A stretch of 64,000 nucleotides of DNA from an uncultured Flavobacteriales bacterium (GTDB lineage: Bacteria > Bacteroidota > Bacteroidia > Flavobacteriales_G > Salibacteraceae), in the NCBI GenBank assembly GCA_943788775.1, contig CALSRO010000003.1:62001-126000 (forward strand), read 5' to 3'. The stretch's first letter is position 1; every line of letters begins with the position of its first letter. Positions 26,646 through 33,872 of this stretch are shown in pieces. Both the position numbers and the translations under genes were made by a program. The notes below the pieces were generated by a model. It was not told where the DNA came from. It was given only the letters and a program-made list of their open reading frames with translations, and did no database searches.

Positions 26646-28697
26646 TTATTCGTTAGCAAGGAAACCGTAGTTCTTTCCGTATTCCATCATCTGGCCTAGG
26701 AAATCATCTGGATACTCCACCTTAATGTCTACAATCTTTTCTCCTTCCATCACTGGAACTAAACGCGGATTGATAAATCCACCATAAGGTGCACTGTTTA
26801 ACTTCTCAGCTCTAGCAAGCACTTCATCATGAAGTGCGGCATCCACCTTCACACCGTAGTTCTCGACTAAGGCGCGACCAGCTTCATAGTCACCTTCACT
26901 CTTGATACGCTGAATTTCCTTCAAAAGCTCTCCGAAAATCACACGAAGCTTATTGTAATCTCTCACTTCAAAGTATGTCTTTCCGTCCTCTACCACCTTC
27001 TCAATAACATTCTCTTCCAAGCCTTTCTCATAAGCCCAAGAAGCAACCAATTGTCGGTTTCTCATGTGAGCTTCCTCAATTTGTTCACCCTTCTCTACTC
27101 TTCTCAGTTGAAGCATCATGCCATTTCTAATATAAGAATCATATTCCGCCATTCCAACTTCTAGCGATGGCATCAAACCAAGTTTTACCATGTTTGAATC
27201 CATTAAGAAATACAATGCAACGAGATCAGCGCGACCTTCTTCCAATGTAGAGGCATAACTCTTCAATGTTTCCTTCGGAGTTCCCACTCCGTCATTCAAT
27301 TTACCTGAAGCATGACCTACAACCTCATGCAATGCGGTGTGTAATTTGCTACTTAAGGCTCCATGTTCCTTTGAACGAGCTCTAAGCTCTTCCGTGCGAA
27401 TAAACTCTTCCGAGAATCCTTTGCTTGGTGCTTGCGCATAAGCATGAACAATATTTCCAAGGCTTACAGACTTGGAACCGTGTGTTGCACGGATCCAGTT
27501 TGCATTAGGAAGGTTCACACCAATTGGGGTGCTAGGAGAAGCATCTCCTGACTCACCAGCAACATTGACCACTTTGTAGGTAACACCCACTACATTAGCC
27601 TTTTTGTGTTCATCCATAATGGAAGAATTGTCTTCGAACCACTGTACATTGTCCATCAACATTTTCATTCGATCACTCGCCTCAAAATCCTTGATCTGCA
27701 CGATACTTTCATAAGATCCTCGATATCCTTTTGGATCGTTATACACTTCTACAAATCCCTGGATATAATCAATATCTCCTTCCGTAGCCTTTGTCCAGGC
27801 AATGTTGTACTCATCCCATTTCAATAAGTCGCCTGTTTGGTAATATTCAACCAGCAATCTCAATGCATCTCCCTGAGCCTTGTTCTCGGCAACATCAGCC
27901 GCTTTACTCAACCAATAAGTTACTTTGTCAATAGCAGAACCATAAAGACCACCTGACTTATATACATTCTCAACTAATTTACCATCTGCATCACGCTCCA
28001 TTCGGCTGTTTAGTCCATACGATATCGGAGTAGTAGTTTCTGCATCAACAATTTTAGCGTAATATGCATCTACTTCTGCTTCGGTAATATCCGGTGCATA
28101 GAGATTTACTGCTGACCCTTTAAGTAAACCCTTTTCAGGATCCAAGTTGACCTTCTTCGCATCAAAATTCGGATCGAGTATCGCCTTTTTTGCTTCCTCG
28201 CTTAAGGTAGCTCCCGTTTCCGTTAAAAGTCCATCTAAATACTCTCCAGAGAAATCAGCTGGGAGTTTAGACATACTGTAATGATGGTGAATACCGTTGG
28301 AAAAGAAGACTCTCTTTGCATAGGTTTCAAATTTTGTCCAATCTTCAGATTCCTTGTCTCCAGAATAATTGGCTAATATGGTTTCTAAGGCCTTTCGAAT
28401 CTCTAGGTTGTGGCGATAATTCTGATCCCAGATCATGTCACGACCACTGATTCCAGCTTCGTATAAGTAATAAACTAATTCCTTTTGCTTAGGGCTTAAC
28501 TTGTCCCAACTTGGAATTTGGTATCGAATTAGTTTAAGGTCAGCGAACTGCTCAGCGAAATATTCAAAATCGTCTGCAGCCTCCACTGTCGTTGTATCTG
28601 CAGCTGGTTCGGTTGGTTTTTCAGCACCACCACCGCACGACTGCAAAGTGAATGCTGCAGCCAAAATAGAAAGGGTAAATACGTTATAGTTCTTCAT
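26646..28697 (-). CDS. Dipeptidyl-peptidase III (M49) family lipoprotein
   Basis: 683 residues. The lipobox LQSC (cysteine near residue 21) after a hydrophobic stretch marks a lipoprotein. The M49 zinc site is HEVVGH at residues 457-462 with the second motif EEGRAD near residue 485. This supplies two His and one Glu as metal ligands plus the catalytic Glu458. M49 enzymes release dipeptides from the N-terminus of short peptides. Bacteroidota copies are often mislabelled dihydrofolate reductase. Family motif usage is HELLGH, so VV replaces LL here. An envelope location suggests a role in peptide scavenging. Confidence 0.88.
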   Translation of the reverse strand: MKNYNVFTLSILAAAFTLQSCGGGAEKPTEPAADTTTVEAADDFEYFAEQFADLKLIRYQIPSWDKLSPKQKELVYYLYEAGISGRDMIWDQNYRHNLEIRKALETILANYSGDKESEDWTKFETYAKRVFFSNGIHHHYSMSKLPADFSGEYLDGLLTETGATLSEEAKKAILDPNFDAKKVNLDPEKGLLKGSAVNLYAPDITEAEVDAYYAKIVDAETTTPISYGLNSRMERDADGKLVENVYKSGGLYGSAIDKVTYWLSKAADVAENKAQGDALRLLVEYYQTGDLLKWDEYNIAWTKATEGDIDYIQGFVEVYNDPKGYRGSYESIVQIKDFEASDRMKMLMDNVQWFEDNSSIMDEHKKANVVGVTYKVVNVAGESGDASPSTPIGVNLPNANWIRATHGSKSVSLGNIVHAYAQAPSKGFSEEFIRTEELRARSKEHGALSSKLHTALHEVVGHASGKLNDGVGTPKETLKSYASTLEEGRADLVALYFLMDSNMVKLGLMPSLEVGMAEYDSYIRNGMMLQLRRVEKGEQIEEAHMRNRQLVASWAYEKGLEENVIEKVVEDGKTYFEVRDYNKLRVIFGELLKEIQRIKSEGDYEAGRALVENYGVKVDAALHDEVLARAEKLNSAPYGGFINPRLVPVMEGEKIVDIKVEYPDDFLGQMMEYGKNYGFLANE

Positions 28698-28732
28698 GCT
28701 CTAAAATTGGTTTTTGAGTAAAGGGCTGACGA

Positions 28733-28762
28733 AAATAAAAAAGAAGCGCCTAGTGGTGCTTC
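28733..28762 (-). terminator. Terminator of trxB
   Basis: An 8-bp stem (28743-28750 with 28755-28762, loop TAGT, one wobble pair) is followed on the minus strand by a T tract (complement of 28733-28742). It lies between the trxB stop and the start of the peptidase gene. Confidence 0.8.
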
Positions 28763-28791
28763 TTTTTGACAATCAAATATTTGACTTCGTT

Positions 28792-29742
28792 TTAGTGTAT
28801 GCCCTTGTTGCCTAAGTAACGCTCCGCGTCCAATGCAGCCATACATCCTGTTCCAGCAGCAGTTACCGCCTGTCGATACACTTTATCTCCGGCATCACCT
28901 GAAACAAATACTCCCTCGATGTTGGTGTGCGTAGAATCTGGCTTGTGCTTTAAGTAACCCGTATCATCCATGTCTAACCAACCCTTAAAAATATCCGTGT
29001 TTGGCTTGTGACCAATGGCTACGAAGAATCCTGTGACCGTTAAGGTACTCTCCTCTTTCGTTTGATTATTTATTATTCGAATACCTTCAACGGATTGATC
29101 TCCTAAAACATCCAAGGTTTCCGTATTCCAATGTACCTCGATATTCTCGGTATCTAGCACTCGTTGTTGCATGATCTTAGAAGCTCGCATTTCGTCTCTT
29201 CGCACCAATACATGAACCTTTTTACACATCTTAGCCAAGTAAGTTGCTTCTTCAGCAGCGGTATCCCCTGCTCCAACCAATGCCACTTCTTGCCCACGAT
29301 AAAAGAAACCATCGCAAACCGCACAGGCCGATACTCCACCGCCCAAATCTCTTAATCGGATTTCATTTTTTAATCCTAACCACTTTGCTGTAGCCCCCGT
29401 GGATATGATGATAGAATGCGCTTCCAACATTTCTTTCTCATCTACCCAAACCTTATGTGTTGGACCAGAAAAATCAACTTTAGTTACGTATCCCGAACGT
29501 ATATCTGTTTCAAATCGTTCCGCTTGTGCTCTGAAATCCATCATCATTTGTGGGCCATTTACACCCTCTGGATAGCCGGGGTAATTCTCCACATCAGTTG
29601 TATCCATCAACTGCCCACCGGGTTGCATGCCTTCGATCATGATTGGTTGAAGTTCGGCACGTGCCGCGTATATCGCTGCTGTGTAACCTGCAGGACCAGA
29701 ACCAACAATAATGCATTTTGCTATTCCGTTATTCTCACTCAT
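28792..29742 (-). CDS. trxB: Thioredoxin-disulfide reductase
   Basis: 316 residues, typical for the low-molecular-weight family. It has an FAD-binding GSGPAGYTAAIYAARA, the redox-active CAVC motif (Cys140 and Cys143), an NADPH-binding GAGDTAAEEATYLA and the C-terminal FAD motif GVFVSGDAGD. It reduces thioredoxin with NADPH in the cytoplasm. It is monocistronic, with a perfect TACATTTG -7 box upstream and its own terminator. Upstream of it lie the former tRNA-Pro terminator and the integrated element. Confidence 0.97.
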   Translation of the reverse strand: MSENNGIAKCIIVGSGPAGYTAAIYAARAELQPIMIEGMQPGGQLMDTTDVENYPGYPEGVNGPQMMMDFRAQAERFETDIRSGYVTKVDFSGPTHKVWVDEKEMLEAHSIIISTGATAKWLGLKNEIRLRDLGGGVSACAVCDGFFYRGQEVALVGAGDTAAEEATYLAKMCKKVHVLVRRDEMRASKIMQQRVLDTENIEVHWNTETLDVLGDQSVEGIRIINNQTKEESTLTVTGFFVAIGHKPNTDIFKGWLDMDDTGYLKHKPDSTHTNIEGVFVSGDAGDKVYRQAVTAAGTGCMAALDAERYLGNKGIH

Positions 29743-29764
29743 CTTTTCGTTTTTATTAGTCGCG

Positions 29765-29772
29765 CAAATGTA
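29765..29772 (-). promoter_or_regulatory. -7 box TACATTTG for trxB
   Basis: A perfect TAnnTTTG octamer on the minus strand lies 22 bp upstream of the trxB ATG at 29742. A TTG at the usual upstream distance is not clear. Confidence 0.55.
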
Positions 29773-29842
29773 ATTTTTGTGCGGTATTTATACGGTATTG
29801 AACAATGGAAGATGTACTAAGGTTTTGCTTACCAAAGGCAAT

Positions 29843-29876
29843 AAAAAAAGCCTCCCGTTTCCTGAAGGCTTTTTTG
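29843..29876 (-). terminator. Terminator, probably the original one of tRNA-Pro
   Basis: A-rich and T-rich tracts flank a GC stem (29844-29855 with 29864-29875, loop 29856-29863). The one imperfect pair becomes G-U on the minus strand, which supports minus-strand use. It lies immediately outside the attL core, where the sequence following tRNA-Pro would have been before the element inserted. No gene now reads into it from the host side. Confidence 0.75.
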
Positions 29877-29877
29877 C

Positions 29878-29895
29878 AAAGTCGGGATGACAGGA
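29878..29895. repeat. attL core (copy of tRNA-Pro 3' end)
   Basis: This 18-bp sequence is identical to 40408-40425. The next 18 bases also match the tRNA imperfectly (12 of 18 positions), so the element carries a degenerate copy of part of the T arm. Confidence 0.9.
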
Positions 29896-29957
29896 TTAGA
29901 ACTTACAACCTAAATCATTGATAAACAGATGTTTAATTTTATTAAAATATCGTTTTT

Positions 29958-29984
29958 GGGGAGTTTTGGGGAGTATTACTCCCC
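29958..29984. repeat. Left-end integrase arm-site candidates (GGGGAGT repeats)
   Basis: GGGGAGT occurs at 29958-29964 and 29968-29974, with the inverted copy ACTCCCC at 29978-29984; the last two form a perfect hairpin with a 3-nt loop. The same heptamer occurs twice near the right end (40338, 40350). The layout suits arm-type binding sites of the tyrosine integrase. Confidence 0.65.
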
Positions 29985-30160
29985 AAGTTTTTAATCAATT
30001 CTACGAAACTCAATTTTAGGTTTCTTCTACTTCAATTTCACATAGAAATTCATTCTCCATTCAATCTATTCTAAATCAAGTGAACATCTCTCAGAAAATA
30101 TTTTGAGAAATTCTGTGAAAATCTATCGTTTTAAGATTTACTCCCATACTTATTAGTACA

Positions 30161-30412
30161 AATAGATAACTAACACGAAGTAGGTTGAAGGTGTATAAAC
30201 AATCCTACCAAACTTTTACAACCTAACGAAAGATGGAAGGTAATTGGAACAGGTAAATCAAATCTTGGTATACACCTCCAACGTTATTCCTTCTCTTAGT
30301 TCGATAGTACCCCACCGTTGATAAAGGAAACCAAGTGTTTTCAAAATCAATAACTAAGAGGGAGGGGTACAAAACCTCTAAGAAAAGAACTACTGAATGT
30401 TGGTTATCTATT
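30161..30412 (+). ncRNA. Candidate structured noncoding RNA at element left end
   Basis: No open reading frame of note covers 29896-30561. Within it, long-range complementary arms nest. P1 pairs 30161-30174 with 30399-30412 (14 bp, one G-U). P2 pairs 30184-30197 with 30269-30282 (13 of 14). P3 pairs 30293-30301 with 30352-30360 (9 bp), extended inside by 30317-30322 with 30346-30351. GTACCCC at 30307-30313, inside P3, is complementary to GGGGTAC at 30364-30370 outside it, giving a pseudoknot. Most imperfect pairs are G-U on the + strand, but the one in P2 favours the - strand. It could be an independent RNA, a leader of the 30562 operon or a DNA-level origin or transfer site. Confidence 0.45.
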
Positions 30413-30488
30413 AATTATTCAGGTTTTAACTGATTACAATTTATAACTGGAATGTTGAGGATTCACACTACCGTATGAATCACTCAAC

Positions 30489-30524
30489 GATGAGATGATT
30501 CTGATGAAATCAGAACCACTCATC
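30489..30524 (+). promoter_or_regulatory. Two-part hairpin upstream of the element's first + strand operon
   Basis: GATGAG (30489-30494) pairs with CTCATC (30519-30524). Inside it TTCTGAT (30499-30505) pairs with ATCAGAA (30509-30515) around a GAA loop. It lies 37 bp before the ATG at 30562 and could form in the 5' leader. Confidence 0.4.
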
Positions 30525-30561
30525 ATAGGATGTTTAAATACTGAAAGATAAAGGAGTTGAT

Positions 30562-30810
30562 ATGAACCAATCACCAGAAGAACTACATGATGAACTAATA
30601 ACCAACCTTAAAGGGTTTACAGAAGAAATTGGAATACATCTACCACCTGATAAGATAGAATCCACGACAACCTCTCTAATTCACTTATTCATCTCTTACG
30701 AGAAGTACAAAGAATCCCTGATGGATAGAGGAAGAAAAGTATTGGAGAAGGGTTTTGGTGAACTACCTATTGAAATTCAAAATGATATAAAGGAGAGATA
30801 TGAACGATAA
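30562..30810 (+). CDS. Small element protein of unknown function
   Basis: 82 residues, acidic at the N-terminus and basic at the C-terminus, predicted mostly helical; no family is recognised. A strong Shine-Dalgarno sequence (AAAGGAG, 5 nt before ATG) supports translation and contrasts with host genes, which lack one. It overlaps the HTH gene by 11 bp and so is probably coupled with it. It sits where small partners of excisionase or replication genes are often found. Confidence 0.7.
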   Translation: MNQSPEELHDELITNLKGFTEEIGIHLPPDKIESTTTSLIHLFISYEKYKESLMDRGRKVLEKGFGELPIEIQNDIKERYER

Positions 30811-31045
30811 ACTACTCACAAAATACGAAGTGATGGATTACCTCAACATCAGTAGAAGACATTTTGAGAAATTGGTAACAGAAGAGAACCTACCAATAAT
30901 TAAAATAACTCAGAATAAGAGGTATATGAGGTTATCTGACTTGAATAGCTATTTGAATACTAAAATGGTAAATAAACCTCAGGAGACTCCACAGGAAGTA
31001 ATACCTGAATCAGATTTTCAATGGAAGAAGATATGGGGAAAGTAA
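30800..31045 (+). CDS. Helix-turn-helix excisionase-like DNA-binding protein
   Basis: 81 residues. The N-terminal half fits the excisionase/MerR-like winged HTH: LTKYEVMDYLNISRRHFEKL, then a wing with NLPIIKI and KRYMRLSDLNSYL. Proteins of this kind act as recombination directionality factors or local regulators. It is preceded by AAAGGAG and coupled with the gene upstream. With the integrase at the other end of the element it is the best candidate for controlling excision. The C-terminal third is polar and unassigned. Confidence 0.8.
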   Translation: MNDKLLTKYEVMDYLNISRRHFEKLVTEENLPIIKITQNKRYMRLSDLNSYLNTKMVNKPQETPQEVIPESDFQWKKIWGK

Positions 31046-31119
31046 TGAGATTAAATGAATTCAGATTCGAAAGGGATATAGAATCAAAGATTGATGAGTT
31101 TAATTATCAATTTTCTTAA
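31045..31119 (+). CDS. 24-codon ORF coupled to the HTH gene, possibly a gene remnant
   Basis: It starts in the stop codon of the HTH gene (TAATG) and encodes 24 residues, MRLNEFRFERDIESKIDEFN then YQFS. The coupling suggests a real third cistron. The length and the abrupt change to an opposite-strand gene 20 bp before its end suggest the 5' stub of a longer gene, perhaps a replication or mobilisation gene, lost by deletion. Confidence 0.35.
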   Translation: MRLNEFRFERDIESKIDEFNYQFS

Positions 31120-31984
31120 GACATCTTATAGAGACACCATTTGAATATCCTAGTTCATGCATAAAGTATAATTTATTTTCCTCTATTACCCCAAGGTTAT
31201 TTATTTCACAAACCGGAAACCTGTCCTTATAAAAAGTGATACAAAAGACACCAAGACTATCTTTATCCACCGAATATGCATAATTGGCAAAATGATATAT
31301 AAATTCATACTTTCCATTATTTTTCGCAAGTTGTCCTGAGGGTAAAGATGAAAAGTTCAATGTATTAGTTCCGTTTCCAGAAACAATAAATTCTTGAATA
31401 ATTTTTCGACTATCCTTACACACATGACATGCTACTTTTGATGAATAAGAATCATTCCAATTTCTACAGTTTGGACAAATCACTACTCTCTTTTGATAAT
31501 AATTAGTCCATCCTGAAGTAGATTTTAATCTTTCTGTATAAGAATTTAGACGATTACATGTTATTTCGAATTCAAAATTTTTATGGTATGGATCAGTTTT
31601 CAATATTGAATCGATTTCGATCTCAATTAAAGACTTTATGTGATTTATAAGATCATGGTAATCATTCTTACTAGGTATTCTATACCCGTCCGGGATAAGA
31701 CCTCGAGGGTCTAATATTGAATGTATATTATATAACTTACCATAGGTTTTATCATTTTCAGAATCAAAATTTAAAAATGTGTAACAAGGAATTCCATTAA
31801 TAAGACAACTATCCCATTCCTGAAATGTATTACATTCAAAGATGTTATCTCCATTTCTAAATTTGGATACATCCAAATTCTTGGTCATCCATACTTGGGT
31901 TCCAATGGTTACGGTTTGGGTATAAGAGATACAGCCAAAGACTATTAAAAGGATAAAAATTAAACTTACTTTTTTCATTTTCAT
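31100..31984 (-). CDS. FISUMP-domain lipoprotein
   Basis: About 294 residues from an ATG at 31984; further in-frame starts lie at 32005 and 31978. The lipobox FGC follows KKVSLIFILLIV. The Fibrobacter succinogenes major paralogous domain is recognised by TVTIGTQVWMTKNLDVSKF, YGKLYNIHSILDPRGLIPDG and YRIPSKNDYHDL. An insertion with CPNC and, 15 residues later, CHVC looks like a small zinc or disulfide site. The domain is common in Bacteroidota surface lipoproteins; its function is unknown. It is last in a minus-strand cargo series starting at the DUF6150-like gene. Confidence 0.82.
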   Translation of the reverse strand: MKMKKVSLIFILLIVFGCISYTQTVTIGTQVWMTKNLDVSKFRNGDNIFECNTFQEWDSCLINGIPCYTFLNFDSENDKTYGKLYNIHSILDPRGLIPDGYRIPSKNDYHDLINHIKSLIEIEIDSILKTDPYHKNFEFEITCNRLNSYTERLKSTSGWTNYYQKRVVICPNCRNWNDSYSSKVACHVCKDSRKIIQEFIVSGNGTNTLNFSSLPSGQLAKNNGKYEFIYHFANYAYSVDKDSLGVFCITFYKDRFPVCEINNLGVIEENKLYFMHELGYSNGVSIRCLKKIDN

Positions 31985-32014
31985 GACCACATTTATTGTT
32001 ATCATCCAAATTTA

Positions 32015-32044
32015 CTAACTTCTGTTCGCATGAACAGAAGTTAG
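32015..32044. repeat. Perfect 13-bp inverted repeat shared in part with the methyltransferase gene
   Basis: CTAACTTCTGTTC (32015-32027) and its exact inverse (32032-32044) flank a 4-nt loop between two cargo genes. The 17 bp tgaacagaagttagatc at 32031-32047 recur exactly at 34876-34892 inside the ParB-methyltransferase gene. There is no T tract, so termination by the hairpin alone is doubtful. Confidence 0.75.
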
Positions 32045-32045
32045 A

Positions 32046-32720
32046 TCATTCACCCTTCAATAACCTTAGAATCTCAATTTGTTTTACATTTATTTGAGTT
32101 CCAAAACTACTCTCATAGTAACCAACCATCCTTCCTTCATTATACTGAAGAGTCATAACATTAATCATCCTATCACGGTATTCATAAAAGAGATCCATCG
32201 ATTTCTTGTATTCTTCTATAGTCTTAACAGTGGTTTCGTAATATTTGATGTAAGTAGAATCATTAGGACCTTCGATCATCCCTTTCATACCTTCTGAATC
32301 ATTTTGTAAATCGAGTAAAACCTCATTGTGAAGTGTTTTTAAAATACTATCAGATATTTCAAAGGATCTATAACTGCATGATATTAACTCAATTGAATTC
32401 GTTAAATTATCACATCCTAAATCCCAAGGTTCTTTCAATTCTTGGATATAACCGACATCATACAACCAAATTTCACCATATTCAAGATGATCAAACTCAA
32501 AAACTACTTTAACTGTAGTTGGGTTTAATGTTTCTAACTTACAGCCGGTGATTGATATATAATGTCCATACGGCAATACAATATCTGATTTCTCAATCAC
32601 ATCATTAACAACAATAGCAGTATCCATTTCAGTTAATGATTCTACATAAACCGTGTCAGATGTTTGTGCGTTTACACTTATACTAGTAAACAATCCAACA
32701 ATACACAATAACTTTTTCAT
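32046..32720 (-). CDS. Secreted protein of unknown function (element cargo)
   Basis: 224 residues with a signal peptide (LLCIVGLFTSISVNA, then QT). The mature protein is acidic and polar, with a beta-rich first half (ISITGCKLETLNPTTVKVVF) and a helical second half (TTVKTIEEYKKSMDLFYEYR). No family is recognised. The gene lies 5 bp after the L,D-transpeptidase-like gene on the same strand, so it is probably in the same operon and acts in the envelope. Confidence 0.7.
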   Translation of the reverse strand: MKKLLCIVGLFTSISVNAQTSDTVYVESLTEMDTAIVVNDVIEKSDIVLPYGHYISITGCKLETLNPTTVKVVFEFDHLEYGEIWLYDVGYIQELKEPWDLGCDNLTNSIELISCSYRSFEISDSILKTLHNEVLLDLQNDSEGMKGMIEGPNDSTYIKYYETTVKTIEEYKKSMDLFYEYRDRMINVMTLQYNEGRMVGYYESSFGTQINVKQIEILRLLKGE

Positions 32721-32725
32721 CTCTT

Positions 32726-33322
32726 TTAATTTACAACAACCATTAAGGTTCCATCATGACATATGTTCCTTACCCTTTCAATGATTTTATTGTTCAACAC
32801 AAAACATCCTGAAGAATACAATGCAATCTCTGATGGTATGGTAATCCCATACAATCGAAAGTCAACCATAGGATGAATCACAATTGACCTTTCTCTTATC
32901 TTATTATTGTTTGTTTCTAACCCATCTAACCTCAATGATGGACCATACTTTCCGTGGTATTTCTCGGAGATTCTAATTACACCTGTACTAGATAAATTAC
33001 TTCCTGGAGTATTTGAAAATTGAGTTGCAAATAGAAGTCCCGATTTCCACGAATGAGATACATGAGTATTCAAAACCACTTTATCTGTTTTTAAATTGTA
33101 CACCCAAAACCTTTTCATAAAGACAGGGTAACGGTAGTCAACTAAAACGATAAGAGAGTCATTTTTCGTATAATCGGAATATTCTTTTTGACTCTCTTTA
33201 CTAAGTTCAACCAGTTCTGAAGAGGGAGTTAATGGTATGAAATACATGACAATCACCCCTAATAGAAGAATCCCTAAGATGTAAAGTAGATTTTTGAATA
33301 TTTTCTTTAAACTCAATTTCAT
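32726..33322 (-). CDS. L,D-transpeptidase-like (YkuD-family) membrane protein
   Basis: 198 residues with one N-terminal transmembrane helix (about residues 12-30). The catalytic domain has VSHSWKSG, GVIRISEKYHGKYGPSLRLD, RERSIVIHPM and SSGCFVL. The histidine and the cysteine fit the active site of murein L,D-transpeptidase catalytic proteins (YkuD_2 type). These crosslink peptidoglycan or attach proteins to it. Its ATG directly follows the stop of the M23 peptidase gene (TAAATG), so the two are coupled, pairing a wall-cutting and a wall-joining enzyme. Confidence 0.82.
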   Translation of the reverse strand: MKLSLKKIFKNLLYILGILLLGVIVMYFIPLTPSSELVELSKESQKEYSDYTKNDSLIVLVDYRYPVFMKRFWVYNLKTDKVVLNTHVSHSWKSGLLFATQFSNTPGSNLSSTGVIRISEKYHGKYGPSLRLDGLETNNNKIRERSIVIHPMVDFRLYGITIPSEIALYSSGCFVLNNKIIERVRNICHDGTLMVVVN

Positions 33323-33847
33323 TTATTCTGTAAATTTTTGAATAGGATTTAAATAGAATGACTTTAAGTAACCATGAGGAGAAGTATCCATTAACCAGAA
33401 ATGGGGAAGACATGTTACTATACTAAAATGTAAGTGAAAGGGTTTACCATTTGCATTTCCAGTATTCCCAACAGATCCAATTTTCTCTCCTTTAGAATGA
33501 ATTTTCCATTTAGAGGTATTGATACTCTCTAGGTGAGCATAGTATTGTAGTTTAAGACTTGGATCTAGAGTTAAAATGAAATTCCCACTTTTCTTTCCAT
33601 ATCCAGTAGATAATACAATAGAATGGGAAGAAGATAGAACCGATTCTCCTTTCTTAGAAAAAATATCAACTCCCTTATGAGTTATAGAGCTCCCCCATGG
33701 ATAATACCAAAAGGAATCTTTATTGTAACTACTCTCTGTTGCATTCTTAACAGGAATAACGTATTCTAAGGGACAGAATATATTCCATGAATAGAGTAGA
33801 ACCACCACAATCAAGAGTCTAACTATTATTTTCTTTATTATTTTCAA
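33323..33847 (-). CDS. M23 (LytM-like) peptidase, membrane anchored
   Basis: 174 residues from a TTG start; no ATG suits. An N-terminal transmembrane helix (IIVRLLIVVVLLYSW) precedes the M23 domain. Zinc-site motifs are THKGVDIFSKKG (His and Asp) and LHFSIV with the preceding His (HLHF), plus YYAHLES. M23 peptidases cut peptidoglycan crossbridges or stems. It is followed without a gap by the L,D-transpeptidase-like gene and preceded by the methyltransferase gene (25 bp). Confidence 0.83.
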   Translation of the reverse strand: MKIIKKIIVRLLIVVVLLYSWNIFCPLEYVIPVKNATESSYNKDSFWYYPWGSSITHKGVDIFSKKGESVLSSSHSIVLSTGYGKKSGNFILTLDPSLKLQYYAHLESINTSKWKIHSKGEKIGSVGNTGNANGKPFHLHFSIVTCLPHFWLMDTSPHGYLKSFYLNPIQKFTE

Positions 33848-33872
33848 CTTTTTCGTTTATACATTCTCCATA

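Noticed and set aside
30499..30517. Hammerhead ribozyme core (CTGATGA)
   Set aside because: The motif is inside a simple hairpin with ATCAGAA; the stem II, GAAA and UH elements do not follow in order.
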